A DNA stretch of 64,000 nt from Isoetes taiwanensis. Lineage: Eukaryota; Streptophyta; Lycopodiopsida; Isoetales; Isoetaceae. Under the pieces are notes generated by a model. That model worked only from the letters and a program-made list of their open reading frames with translations, searched no databases and was not told the origin of the DNA. Within the stretch, counting starts at the first letter, position 1, and the number at the start of each line of letters is the position of its first letter. The position numbers and the translations under genes are program-made. The stretch covers positions 2,435,248-2,499,247 of the forward strand of contig JAJEKV010000004.1 in NCBI GenBank assembly GCA_021234155.1, written 5' to 3'. Positions 1 to 13,049 of the stretch are shown here, piece by piece.

Positions 1-450
1 TCAAGCTGCAGATGGCTTCATCAAGCGAAGGACAAGCAGCTTCAATGCCACGAAACAACTTCTTCATATAATCCACAACAGCAGCGCCAGTCCTTATTAG
101 GGGTGTTAGATGTATTAGATGACTATACACAGTTTGCACTGCTGACTCAGCATACCTGCCACTTGTTGCTGATGTGTCCTACACGGGCAGGGTACATTGT
201 AGTTACATTTCCTTGATGCTTCATAGCAATCGTACTTAAAGTAGGCATCCCATTCTTCATTAGGTATCTATTCCTGACTATTTAGATTTCATAGCTATCA
301 TCAGACCATTTCTTTAACAAAGCAAGTCTTTTACATATGAAGAATGCGCCGCAAATGAAGCAACAACTTACACTAGCCATACAATACATCATACCTCTTT
401 CAATACAAAAGCAATAAAACATATTATAAGCATAAGCTATTGATACACAC
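1..450 (-). other. Part of BOP1 intron 8
   Basis: The exon 8 donor is at 450-449 and no later WD40 exon can be recognised before the window edge. A short open stretch at 1-90 on the minus strand (VVDYMKKLFRGIEAAC) does not match BOP1 and may be old transposon sequence. Confidence 0.6.
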
Positions 451-2821
451 CTGAAGCAAGCCATTGTCCAGTGGATTCCACGGATATTGAGCTTACAGAA
501 TCAGTGTGCCCCCGGTACTCTAAAAAGCAGGTTGTTGGATAAGGTTTCAAATCTTGTGGCTTTGGAAGCTTTGGCACAAGAGTTTCTGGATCGATGTTAA
601 TCTGTACAGATTGCACCACAGTTTCAAAATGTAGTACGTATATGTAGCGTCGTTGCAAAACAATATAAACTTTACCCTCTTCTTCCTTGTTCGTGGGCAG
701 AGGTATAGATCTAAGCAACGCTCAAATCTTTCATTGATGAATTTAGCATATGCAGGGACTTGACGAAGCGATTCAAACCTACAGACATAAACCTCACGGA
801 AAGAAATACTCTAAAAAGGTTTAATCATCAATGAAGTTGTACCTTCGAGGAATAAATGCTGGTCTATCTTCTTCATAAATAAGCTCATAAGAATTCAATT
901 CTTCTTGTGTTGGTACATATTCCTCTGGTGGATTGTAAGACTCCTCGTGACCTGCATTAAGTTATGAAACGACACTTGAGCTCGTAATCCTTTTATTTTC
1001 ACATATTAAATGCTCAGGATAACATATACCAGGAAGCTTGAGCTTAGGAGCAGGGATATATGCAAGACCGTTGGCCGTCTTTTCTGAAGTTTGTAAATCA
1101 TCGCCCCACAGCATGTAGACGCGGGGTTTCTCCTTCGGTTTTTCCAGTTTTAGCCATCCATTCCGGAGAGCACGAACGAGTTTAACAACCTAAGTGCCAG
1201 TGACAAGTTAAGGCAAGAATTCACCTTTTCTCATAAAAGAAAAAATTGCAACAAAGATCTACCTTTTTGGCTTCCCATTTTGATGGTATGAAACGGCGTT
1301 TTGGTTCAGGTGCATTGGACAGTGGATGCCCTTTGCCATCCCAATCAAACCAGTCAACATATGGCTATTGATTGGAGAAAGGTTTATTAGTACATTAAGT
1401 AACAAAATATGCATAATCCTGTTCAAGCACTTGCCTGGTAAGGATTAACCTCAGCATGAGGTACTTTTCCCGATCGTATTCTCTTTATCATGTCAATTTC
1501 CTCTCTAGTCAGCTCGACCATTTCGTCGTTATATTCATCATATACTTTCCGCCTGTAATATGTCGAAAAAGTTTGGTTTCTCTGTTTCTCATCACCCATA
1601 GATAAATACTTCCGCCATATGTTTCTAGGCAAAATGTTCATCACATAAAACTCACATACTTCTACATTTATCGCGCCCATGAAGCCCTTTTATGCATCAA
1701 ATTTGCCATGTTACATATTTATGGCATCTTAATTAAACCAAAATATGACTGTGCAGTCCAGGGGGATAATTTCCTGGAGTTTGATGGAACTTTGAGAATA
1801 AAACAATTCAAACTGGAAGAAGGGGAGGGCATAATGCTACCACAAATTTTAAAATTTCTTTGGCATGCAATAGTGTTAAGACTTAACCAATATTAACCAA
1901 AAATGCTGTTTACCTTACCAGTCTCTAGAATTATCTGATTGTGCAAGAAACGTATCAAGCTGATCCTTCTGTGCTTGCTTCTTCAGTTTTCTTCCAGAAA
2001 CATCATAACCTATATGCTCCTCGTCTTTATACCACTTCAATGGGACATCGCCTATGGTATTCCGAGGTTCCACCTTAAGATATGACGAAAAACATTATAA
2101 TGCTACTCTAGAAAGCATAATTCAAATAAAAGTGCAAATGTGTAAAGAAGGATTCTGCTTGAAATGGAAATTTTGCCACTTCTCTTAGTCAAATAGGAAG
2201 GCCTGGACAATTTACAGCTAGAAGAATCACATAAAGTTGACCTTATTTTTCATAAGATTGTACCCGGCACCATGGATTCTGTTCTATTCACAGATGCTGA
2301 AAGCTTAAACGTAAAAACCTTTAAACCGGACTTTTAGATGCAGAAAATCTTAAAAAAACAGAAAGACTAACCTCGTCTTCTGAGGAATCACTTTCGGGCA
2401 CTGTGGGTTCCTCGTTGCCCTCATTGTCAGAATCATCTTCAGACCTCTGTCCAGCTTCATAATCCCCATCTCCGTCTTCGTCATAAACCCCATCTCCATC
2501 TTCGGAATGAAGCAAGTAATCCCGGAAAGCCTGTTCAACTTCCTTCATCCCATCAGCATAATCAGCATCATTGCCGATATCATCATCATCATCATTTTCT
2601 TGATCTTCATCTTCATCCTCCAAGTCAGAATCCACCACATCAAAACCTTCCTCACTTCCAGATTCTGGGTCATAATCTGTATCATCATCGTCTTCATCGA
2701 CATCATTATCTTCTATTTTGTTGTTTCCATTTGACGGAATCAAGAGCTCCTCCTCCTCGTGCTTTTGCTCCTCTTTGGAAATGGGTAAGGTGCTACGCTT
2801 GCGCTTTGGGGCGAGGACCAT
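451..2821 (-). CDS. BOP1: Ribosome biogenesis protein BOP1/ERB1, 5' eight exons (partial)
   Basis: Homologue of BOP1/ERB1, the scaffold of the nucleolar PeBoW complex (with PES1 and WDR12) needed for 27S pre-rRNA processing and 60S maturation. Exons read on the minus strand: 2821-2372, 2073-1919, 1552-1435, 1364-1263, 1189-1030, 951-843, 778-676 and 601-451; phases agree at every junction and give about 449 residues. The start is the ATG at 2821 (MVLAPKRKR), chosen because the acidic Asp/Glu-rich N-terminus follows it; the frame is open further upstream but unlike the family. The BOP1NT domain is clear ([47 protein letters not shown]). Exon 8 enters the WD40 domain ([21 protein letters not shown]). 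The remaining WD40 exons lie beyond the left edge. The intron after exon 3 uses a GC donor. Identity is very secure. Confidence 0.95.
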
Positions 2822-2838
2822 GGCTGCTTGGTTGAAAC

Positions 2839-2855
2839 TAGGGTTTAGGGTTTTA
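2839..2855 (-). promoter_or_regulatory. Double telo-box in the BOP1 5' leader
   Basis: Minus-strand sequence AAACCCTAAACCCTAG lies about 20 bp upstream of the BOP1 ATG. Telo-boxes (AAACCCTA) are established elements of plant ribosome-biogenesis and translation genes, so the site fits this gene. Whether it is in promoter or leader depends on the transcription start, which is not visible. Confidence 0.6.
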
Positions 2856-4280
2856 TCAAGGGTCTGTTTTGTGCTAAATCGCGGAGACCGGATTGTTACC
2901 AAGTAAACCTCCAATGTTTGAGTTTCGTATTGTTTGAGGAGCTTCTCGCAGTGGTGTGGACTATGATTCCTCGGACGTATTGTATCCAAAATCGTATATT
3001 TTGCCATGCTTGAGGAGCTTAATTTTATTTAGAAGTCACGTTTTCGATTTTGTTTTTTTGTTTGAATGGATTTTTTTGGCATGGTTAGAAAGAAGGAAGG
3101 TATTTTACGTTTTTTTTTTAGTCAGACTAGGGCATGGATAAGATGTGACACTGCTTTCTATTTGCAGCCTGGGTTTTGGCTGTGAATTCAAATGGGTCTT
3201 CTGAGTGCCTTCAATATGTCGGTTTCGGCCATTTTTCTCTTTAATCCGTGGTTTGCAGCTTCTAGCTTGGCCATTGAATCCTTGATCTTCGCTTCAGTTT
3301 TTTGCTTGCAAGATTAGGCTTCGCAGGTTTTTTCGAATCTTGAAATCTTGCATGATTCTTGCAATCCTCATCTTTAGTTTTCTCGCTTGCATCAAAAATT
3401 ATGCTTTCTGATGAGACTAGGCTGTTGAAGCAAGCTATGGCTATGGCTGTGGTTTCTGACAAGGTTAGGTATGGCAATTTGATGCGGATTTACTTGAGCT
3501 TTTTCTAGCCAAATATTTGGAGAAGCAACAGAAGTAAATGCCAGAAGATATTTGTGTTCTTTATGAAAGCGTGCATTAACAGAGTAGGACAGGACAGAAT
3601 ATGGTGCTGCAAGATTATATTTGCAATCGAAAGAATGGTTTCGAGCTAAATGTTGTAAGAATTGCTTGTATTGTAGCTTTAAGACATGGAAATATGTTGT
3701 GTGATAATTCTGTGCTTTTCTTTCAAGGATAATTGGTCAAAAAGACGAAGAAATACTCTGCAAGGTTAAAGATAGTGGAAGGATCAGAACTAAACAAAGA
3801 TGAAGATGGTTTTAACATAAAGTTATATTGTAATCTGACGAAGTTTAGGAACTACAGATTCAAAATTCTTTCTCATATACTGGTCTAGAAGCTGCGTTTT
3901 ATTGCTGGTTAAATTCGTTCTAATCTTTCATTTTACGCCTATAATCCAGTTTTGAAGCCTATAACCTAGTTTTAGAGCCTATATAATCTATGAATTTTAT
4001 GAGGGCTTATACATCCACAGGCTCAGAATTTGCTTATGAGGCCTTCATATTTCATTTCTTTCTTTGATTGCACGGTTCAGTTTAGTTTGTTCCCTTTTGT
4101 TTTTGGCTCAGGTGACTTTGATTAAGCTGCCCAGGAAGCTCTCTTGCCTATTTGCCATGCTATTACAACTTGCACGGTGTGCCCACGACCTAGAAATTAT
4201 GAAATTGGGTCATCTAGCCATAAATGGGGCCTCAGAAGCATGAAAGCAAACCTCTGGAAAACTCTGTTCCGCTCATGGGT

Positions 4281-4590
4281 CTCTAAATTCGAGTGGTAAT
4301 CCGCAAATCCGGCATGGTAATTGCGAAACTGGGTCGCCCTTAGCTGGCTCGCTGCCTACAATCACCTGCAGACCATTTTCGCTGCCTTCAAACACCTATA
4401 TGGGCAATTTCAATTCTCTGAACTCTTCTCTGCTTGATGGATCTCTAAATTCGAGTGACAATCCTTAAATCTGGCTTGATAATAGCCAAATTGGGTTGGC
4501 TTTAGCTTGCTCGCTGCGTATGCAAACCATTTTCGTGTCTTCAAACAACAGCACAACCAATTTCAGTTCAGGGAAGTATGTAGCAGAGGA
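4281..4590. repeat. Diverged tandem duplication, about 162-bp period
   Basis: CTCTAAATTCGAGTG begins at 4281 and again at 4443. The two copies share further blocks (GGCTCGCTGC or GCTTGCTCGCTGC, CCATTTTCG, CTTCAAACA, CAATTTCA) in the same order, with many substitutions, so the duplication is old. Confidence 0.6.
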
Positions 4591-4987
4591 GTTGCTTTTG
4601 GGTAAACAATCTGAGCCATCGAAGTCAGACGGGCAATCTTAGCCATCTATTGGAGAACAGAAAAACATTATGTTGCCGATGATTGCAGTCCCAGCCTGTG
4701 TATTCATTCCGGCAGTTTGTATTTTTTTTTTTTTTTGTGTCACTATGTAATGGTGATGTACAGAGGTTTTGATATGAATATGATGATGATGTGCACGGGT
4801 TTGGAATTTAATGAATGCTGAAATTTCATGTTCATATGTTTGAAAGTGACCTTAGAAAGTGGCAAAGCATTATTTTGGCAAAAATATGTTAGCCATTGAT
4901 TTGGCATCATGCCCGGAATAGGCTGGACATCAATGATTCATATTGGATCCTAAAAACAAAACCCATAATACTTGAATACAGATAAAA

Positions 4988-5055
4988 CCCAATAGTGGTA
5001 GCCACATGCAGATTAGGGAGGTCTACCAATAGTGGACCGGCCCCCAATAGTGGAC
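4988..5055. repeat. ACCAATAGTGGACC repeat, copy 1
   Basis: Contains GTAGCCACAT, GGTCTACCAATAGTGGACC and CCCCAATAGTGG in this order. A second copy in the same orientation lies at 6985-7062. The pair could mark the ends of an old element of about 2 kb or two independent insertions. Confidence 0.5.
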
Positions 5056-6984
5056 CAGCTCGCGAACCATTTTTCCTTTAATTACCTTCCCTATAACTTA
5101 AATTGGACCTTCAAGTAATGTAATATGAACTTTAAGGCTCAATCTGGACCGTCTATCTTTTAGGAATAACATCTTAACCGAAAAAGCTCAACAATTAACC
5201 TTGAATCTGTGGCATTCTTTTATGCTAGACAGCGCATACATCCGGGGCAGCTTTATCACCACCTTTTAACTGGAAAGGGGCATAAAGGCATTAGGTTCGG
5301 GTTTACGGCTAAGTCTGGCACCAACTAAGAAGTTGTGAAGATCTGAATTTCTGAACGCAAGGTTGTGTAGTTCTTTTTACATTGGATGGTTTGTCAAAAA
5401 ATTATTCTCTTTATACAATCTTCTTATTCTTACATATTTGGGGTGCAGCTCGCGTCAGGAATTTGAAAAAATGAGGCTTCACTAATATACATAACGCTTA
5501 TGTGAAAATCGAGCAACAATGAATGTTTTGAGATTGGATGGTGATCCTATAACCAAGCATTTGACAGAAACAAAAACTCTAGCATCTATTCATCCGGAAC
5601 TTTAAAGGTATTTCGTGATGAAATGGAGATGCATTTTTATGCATTTTTAGCTTGTTTTGAGCCTCTATTTTATCCATCTTGTTGTAGTATTGTTGTTTTA
5701 TGCTTATTCGCACTCGTCACACCCAACACCCCATGCAGCCGTCGGATTTGCCCATCCTACGGGTCCCGAATGTCCAGCGTGCGACCAGTGCGAATACGCT
5801 TATAAATGATTATTTGTAATCAAATACCCTATGATTTGCAATGATTGCCAATCCCATCGATAAACCTCCATAAAAGAAGAGCAAAATCTTTTTGAGGAAT
5901 CTTCTAACCTGGGGGGATGCACTTATACATGAGGGGGGTATGGCATCTGCGTTCGGAGGGTAGCAAAAAACCCCCCTTGTATACGCAATTTTAAAAGGCA
6001 ATTTGACCCCTCTGTGTATAGGTATTGCTCCAAAATAGTGCCTAAAAACACCCCTAACCCCTAAGTATACGTACGCAAATGGTCCAAAAAACACCCCTTC
6101 GTTGAACTCTCATGGGTTATAGGTGAATCCCCTGGGCTTCTAACCAATACTCCCTAATACCTCTATGTGCTTGAGAAGGGGGACATTTTCCTACCCTTTT
6201 TTCATGATCCTGCTCCTTTTAGACATCGGTGCCATGGGACTATCCCACCGTATTCATTTCCCCCCTAAACCCCCCCAATCATTTCTATGCTTATTAGACA
6301 CAGACTGAAGTTCGTTGCATATTACTTTGTCAACAGTCATGCTAAACATGGATTTGTTTCAAACAAATGGACGGTAACGTGTTTGAATGCAAGGTTGAGT
6401 CTGTTGGATGTTCTTCTTGTTGCGTGCGGGAGAATGATGTCTAATGTACTTTGTTGTTGAACCAAAATTTTGCAGGAACATTTAAGAAGCTTGAAAACTT
6501 CATTAAGTGAGAATATCTAATCTAATACCTATTGTTTATGTATGCGATAGCAAGCCATGCATTTCTAACGAATTTTTGTCATGCTCCTTAAATGTTTTGT
6601 GCATGCTCTCTGATTGATAAGTTTGATAATGTGGCTTCATTTAAGCATTATAATCATATTTCTTTTATCCCATTGATGCATGTTTGTATATCAGAATATC
6701 ATTGGTTCCATTGACATGTTTTTAATGAATCGTGTCTGGTTTGATGTGAACAATTTGAACTTTGTTTTACATTACAAGTTCTGTTGCATTTTTCTAGTTT
6801 GAATTCAGCTGCTAAAAGGCCTTCTTATCCAGCTAAGTTGGCTACATAAGGTCTTCTTGTAGGTTGGGTGTAGTTTGGATTGCTTTGTATATTTCGTTCT
6901 ACATATTGCATACATAAAAGAGCAAGGCAGGATGATGAAGACTTTTAAGCAACGATCTATTTGGAGGTATGTATCCAGGAAAGC

Positions 6985-7062
6985 ATTGGTAGCCACATTG
7001 GTAGCTACTATTGGAAGGGGGGTCTACCAATAGTGGACCAGCCCCTAATAGTGGCTCGCCGG
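6985..7062. repeat. ACCAATAGTGGACC repeat, copy 2
   Basis: Same block order as 4988-5055 (GTAGCCACAT, then GGTCTACCAATAGTGGACC, then CCCCTAATAGTGG), direct orientation, about 2 kb away. An inverted motif (CTACTATTGG) just before the block gives it some hairpin potential. Confidence 0.5.
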
Positions 7063-7867
7063 AAGATGCGCTTTAAAAAGTCTCAAATTTGGCCCACATA
7101 ACTATACAAGAGCAAGCAAAGATTGTGTTCTCTTCAGATTTGTTGTGGAGATCTTATCAATTTGTTACAATACCTGAGCCTACGTATAGTTACAACATTT
7201 CAACCAAGCTATTGGTCACCAAAATGTCAAACATAATAAACCATTGATGACAATGCTCTACACATGTTTTGGACTCCATTTTCTTTGCTTATGGTTATGG
7301 CCTATACTTCTTACATTCGAATCCCTTGAGAAGCTTTACCATTCAAGATCATGCAAACTAATATGGACACCAGCGCGCATCATACAATCTAGCAATAATC
7401 ATGAGATTCAAAAATGTGACATAAAATCCATACAATGAATTTGCCTAAATTTGACAAACTAAGATACTAACCAACAATGTAAATTTCACAAATTTGCCTA
7501 AATTTCACAAATTGCAATATTAACAACAATAAATGCTTTTCCAATTTAGGACACTAGCAACAATCTTTGCCCTTCACGATTTTCAACTTCTGCACCATCT
7601 TTATAACCTTTTGAATCTAGGCTTGACGAAAAGCTTAGCAACATTGAATATTGGGCACATTTTCTATTTATAATATAATAAGATGAGAATCTAATTCTAA
7701 ACCTCAGCTTTGATTGTCCCCAAACCGCACCTAGTTCTTTGCCCCAACCCTGCCCTACCAGTGGTTGTAATGTTTTTTAAGTTCAACGGGCTGGTTAAAC
7801 TTTTGACTTTTAGAAGTACAACATCTATCGAGGACTCTTATGAGATTAATATAAGGTGGTGGGTTTT

Positions 7868-9909
7868 CTAGTCTTGGTAATCCATGTTAGAATAGGGAGA
7901 GAATAACTCTTGCAACCAAGATCCCTTGCGATAAGGATTCCACCCAATATCCCTACAAAGTTGATCAGTGTGCCAGATCCTAATTGCTGCAACACACGCC
8001 CTTCTATAGAATGGAGTAGATTGTTTCATGTAACGGATCCAACATTGGACGTCTTTTTCCATCTTTGCAATGTTAGGAAGATGAAAACTACCATTTAAGA
8101 AATAAGCCACCCATCGAGCTGCCATGTCAGATGCTCTCACATTTGATAGTTCTTCTTGGTACCCTATGAAGGCCATGTGAGGGATCCTTGGATGAATTAT
8201 GCCCCTGCAAAAAAAAATGGTCGAAGTCAACAGTTGGTCAACACTTGACCCAACACATCAAGGAACACTAAGCCTTCTTCCAAACTTAGTCAATATTTGA
8301 CCCAATCAGAACCCCTTGTCAACTAGACACAAACACACAAAATTTGCCATGCCAAACTAACCTTTTAAATGACCTAGTCAACATTATGAAAGTGTTTAAA
8401 GTCAAACAATTTGATAAACCAGGATAAAATTAATTACTAAAGGATTACCTGTAGAGGGGCACTACTCCACTTGCGTCTTGAAGATTCTGAGCAAATTCCT
8501 CATGGAAAATGGACCTCAGCTTGCTTTCCCCATTGTACCCAGTACAAAGCATGATTACATCAGCTTCGATTTCGGTTCCATCATCTAGTAATATCCCTTT
8601 GTTGGAGTATTTCCAATGAGGGGACTTTCTCAATCTTATTTGGCCGTGCTCTATCTTTTCAAAGAAATTGTTTGGTAGGATGGATGTTAGACACGAGGAT
8701 AATTGTTCGTGGAAAGAATGAGTTGGTACAATATTATATTTGGATAGAGGAAAGTTAAGCTTCAGATAAAGCTCCACAAACTTCGACACTGCCCATTTCT
8801 GCAGCAAAAACAGACTGAATTTAATCAGTTTGTGTCTGTACAAAATTATGAGTTGTGAGATTACCCATGGAAACAACAAAATGGAGAGCATGTCCAAAGG
8901 CCAACCTTGGTTTGGTTTGTGATTGGCTAGCTCCCAAAATCGCGTCCCGCATAACAACATGAGATTGATTCCACAAGGATGAGAATGGGGCATGATCCAA
9001 TGAGGATTCCTAAGCACAAGTGTGCAAGGATGTCCTAGAACTCCTATTGTATCATCTTCACATAAGTAGAAAGGCTATACGAGACATAAAAGACATTGAT
9101 AGATCAAAATAAAACCTAGCAAAAGAAACCAAGGGCAAACCTTCATTAGCATCAGCCACTTCTGCAGCTAAATCCAGTGCAGATTTTTGGAAACCTACAA
9201 CTACGACCCTTTTGCCAGAAACAAGTTCCTTAGCTTCTTCTGCTCCCAAAGCGGAGTATTCCATGGAATGCATCACTTTGCCTTTGTAATCCTCCGGTGG
9301 ATTGAAAGCAGGCAGATTTGGGACATCTCCAAACCTCCCAACACACATAACAACAAAATCAAAATACAGAACCTGTCAGCAAACAAACTCGAATCAGAAA
9401 TAGACCATAAGCAAACGCAGTCCATAGGAAAGCAAAAAATAGCATCGAAAACCCTAAGTATGAACCTTTTCTGTGATTTCTTGGCCCTTCTTTTCTTGTA
9501 TTATAACTTGCCAGATGTCGTCATCATGGGGATGAAATGCGCCACTGTTATAACCCCAGATACCAGGATTTGAGGAATTTACAGAGCCCAAGAAGGAGAT
9601 TTTGGAGACTTTGCATCCAAATCTGATCCTAGGGAGAACATCAAACTTAACAGCATAGTTATAAAAATAATCCATGACCTGATCCCGGGAGGCAAATTCA
9701 GGAGTGTTCTGAGGCCAAGGAAAGTCGGAGAACTGGTAAGCAAGGCTAGGGGTCTGCAGCTTGGTTGTGGAAAATGTGCGGCGCCAAACCCCTCCGATCT
9801 CGTCTTGGGCTTCCAAAACCACCGGATCTAAACCATGGCCAAGCAGATGCTTGCAGGCGCACAGTCCACTCATTCCTGCTCCAACGATGCAAATTTTTTT
9901 TGGCCCCAT
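7868..9909 (-). CDS. Flavin-containing monooxygenase, plant type, five exons
   Basis: Complete FMO of 517 residues that would use FAD and NADPH to oxygenate soft nucleophilic substrates. Exons: 9909-9466, 9372-9141, 9055-8865, 8798-8449, 8204-7868; all junctions are GT-AG and in phase. The start MGPKKICIVGAGMSG puts the FAD-binding GAGMSG motif at residues 10-15, normal for the family. The second Rossmann motif VVVVGFQKSALD is near residues 204-215, a HSMEY segment near 183-187, and the conserved C-terminal motif LCTGYN near 373-378. The end (DIGWNPYRKG, then LFSPYSNMDYQD) matches the plant FMO C-terminus. Length fits plant FMOs (about 510-530). The substrate cannot be told: plant FMOs include N-hydroxypipecolate (FMO1) and glucosinolate S-oxygenating types. 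No break is visible. Confidence 0.93.
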
Positions 9910-10480
9910 AACAGCTCGAGCTCCAGAGTACCGTAATGGTTCCTCTTTATTTCTCTTTAGGCTAACCGGCAGGCTTTTGGATCAAGGCATTCTTGGCCCT
10001 TGAGCCCTGCCCTGGCCGTTGATTGATAGGGCATAATTGAATTCTGGCCGTTGATTCCCATGTGATAGGGAACAGCCCATGAAGCGCCCACTGAAAACAA
10101 ATGTTATTATGGTGGACTAATTTTTGGGTTGTCGGGCAGACTTTTGCTCATGGGTTTTTGGCATATTTCAGGTATATGCTGGCATATGCCTAGAAGATGT
10201 CAAAAACCGCTCCAAACTAGCTATTGCCAGTGAACTTCAAGGGACCATCTACGGAGCCATTGGAGGCCAATTAGTTGATGAGAGAAGATGTTTTCTTGGA
10301 TCAGACATATGCTACGTATCTTATTGCTTGCTGGAGGAAAGTCTGAGGGTACCTGAGATGCTAAGACTTGAAAGGTGACACTGAGCATATGAGCATCACT
10401 CAATAGGGCTCAGGGTTTGCATAACCCGAGTCTCCAAATATTTTACGTGTCTTTTTTTTTTTCAGCAATGGTGTGATGAA
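9910..10480. other. FMO upstream region, no gene seen
   Basis: Contains the FMO promoter by position. I see no clear TATA box, no coding exon and no structured repeat. Confidence 0.4.
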
Positions 10481-12960
10481 GTTGGTTTACTGATTGCATT
10501 GCAGGACAAGCTTGAGAGGGTGAGGTGCTAGAAGAAGCAACCTGCAACTTGAGGGTCTCCAACTCAGCATCTACATAGATCTTTTATTTTGCAGCCTATT
10601 GAAGTTCGTCCTCAAGGGCCTTGATCCTGGTGTGAGCTTCTACCTGCATGGCTTCCAAATGTGCAATGTATGCAAGGTGTGTGACATTGGTATGTGCCTA
10701 AGCGCACTGAGTTCATTCTTGAGAGTTTGAATTTTTTTTTGTGTTGTGATCTACAGTTGATCTTTGGCCCTATCACTAGTAGTGAAGCACTTTACCTCAG
10801 GCATAAGGGTGGCATGAAGACATTGTAAGACAAACCATCCTTCTCGTTATTGCTGAAATTTCTCTTTAAAATCAGTAATAGTAGCATTATGTTGCAGACA
10901 AGCATTGCGAAAGCGTGATTCAAGGTCATAATTGGCAGTGTGAAGCCAATCATTTTCACTATAAAGTTCATCTGTGGAATCAAGCTAAAGGTAAACAACA
11001 TTTATAAGTTCCTCTTCAAATCTTTTAAGCGGCTTTGGACATTTTGTTAGTATTCATATAGGGCTTGGCATGGATGTTGAGGCGTGGTTGGCTTCGAGAA
11101 GATGTGGGGCGTAAATAATGATGCCGAACAATATTAGAGGAAGTAACAATAATGCCAATAAAGTTAGGTTGAGGTGGAGGAAGTGGGACTTGTCGAGGAG
11201 GAGATTTAAGAACGTCCTCCATATGTGTAGTTTGTTAAGGTATTTGAATTTTATTTGGAGATATACCCTTTAAGATATTGATGACCTGAGGGTTTTGACT
11301 ATCTGAAACTCTTGAAGATTAAGTTCTAGAAGGTCGTGCGGAGAAGGAACTAGGATCAATTGGTGATGAGCAATGATAAACAATGGTCTAGAAGTCGGCC
11401 ATTATGACCGGCTCTTATGATCGAAGCATGACCTTTAGTTTTGGGTTCTTTCCGAAGACATACAGGTTTTGCCAGGAAATGGTGAAATATGAGGTCGGCC
11501 AATCAATGTTGACTTCTACATAGATGGCAGCAAGCACAGTAGTGTCAAAATACTTGTTATATTCTTCGTAGGATGGCCTAAGAATTTGCGCCTTAAAACT
11601 TGACAAAAACATCATAGGTTTTATCAACTGACACAAGCCTGATTTTTGTATATAAGACATTTTGCCATATGAGAAAATATCACAATCCTGCAAATTACAA
11701 TAAGCCAAAGGTTTTGTTCCCCATGGAAGGTGAAATACCTGAATGTGTGTGTGAGAGGAATTGCAACAACCAATGTCTTGTATTGAAATTCATTCCGGAC
11801 CAAATTTGTGATGAACTGCACCATATGTTTTAAGTTGGGAGAAGGCAATTCCTGATCTAGAAAAACTTCAAGACATGTTTTTTATTGATATGGCAATCAT
11901 GTTCAGTGATAGGGGCATCAAAGCTAGCAGCCATGTTTTTTGTTGGACAAGTAAAATTTCTGTCCACAAAAGGTATTGCCTAACTGTGTGCAGTGCAAAA
12001 GAAGATGAACGGTCTGATGTGGCACATAAGCAAGTACGAGTTATAATTTGACATTGCCGTAAAAGAATATTGCAGTTCGGCATATTTAAGAGTGGTGATT
12101 CGAGGAAGCAATGGTCATTATAAAAGATATAGTAGTCCGTACTGGCAAAGATACGTTTTTAACGGATGCAAACTATGCAGTTTGATACGGAAATGTCTTC
12201 GCATCTATCTTTTACTACAATATCAGACGCTCAACTTTGGACAGGATGTGAGAAATTTATCCGTGTCAGCCTAATTTTCGAGAAGGAGCTGTCGATTGGA
12301 CTATAAAAACAAACACCAGGAGTGCAAGAACACACAACAGCTGTGCCACAGAGATGAACAATACCATGCCGTCATAATGCCTAGAATGGATCACTTGCCA
12401 TATGAACCACATGAATATTTGAAAGCTGAAGAATCGTGTGATACTTCTCGATGGCTCGTTGATGGGTTGCCGAGAATCCCAACCTCACTTTGATTATCTT
12501 GACATTATTCTGCCTCTGCGCTAGACACAATATGAAAGCTACATGATCCTACGAGCATATGCAGCTCTAAATCCAGAATAGGAGCTGGAGTACTATAGTA
12601 GTAGCAGTAGTTATGTAAAAATATCTTTTCGTAAAATTTTTTTGCAAATATAATGAAAGATATAGTTGATTTGGCCTTTTGGTAATTTTGTGTGTCTGGA
12701 TTTGCATTGGTGTAGAACTTTTTGAGTTTAAACCCATTAACCAAGGAAGATAAAATGGTGTCATCCAATTTTGCTAACTGAAAAAGATGTGGCTATACCA
12801 CTTGTACATTTTCATAAGGTCATAGTCATTAAAGCTTTAATTTTTCGGGATGTATTCTTTAACGGGCTTTATGAACGAAGTCCCCAGGTTTTAGATGGGC
12901 TGTTGCCCTTGCATGTGCCGTCCCATAACCCGTTGGGTTCCCGTGGACGTAAAAAATCAT

Positions 12961-12985
12961 CTTATCTTATCTTATCTTATCTTAT
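12961..12985. repeat. (CTTAT)5 microsatellite
   Basis: Five perfect CTTAT units. Confidence 0.9.
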
Positions 12986-13049
12986 TGAAATGTTTTTGTT
13001 TTGATTTTGTTGTCATGCCATGATATTCGCAATTGATTTTCCCGCTAAT

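Larger units (their letters stand above)
2856..7867. other. Spacer between BOP1 and FMO, no gene seen
   Basis: No ORF here resembles a known protein or shows a convincing exon chain. The first few hundred bases must hold the BOP1 promoter. The rest is AT-rich with small duplications (see separate entries) and C-rich stretches around 5.9-6.3 kb that look like decayed transposon sequence. Confidence 0.5.

Noticed and set aside
2507-2734. Ile-rich plus-strand ORF
   Set aside because: It is the antisense of the Asp/Glu-rich BOP1 N-terminus.
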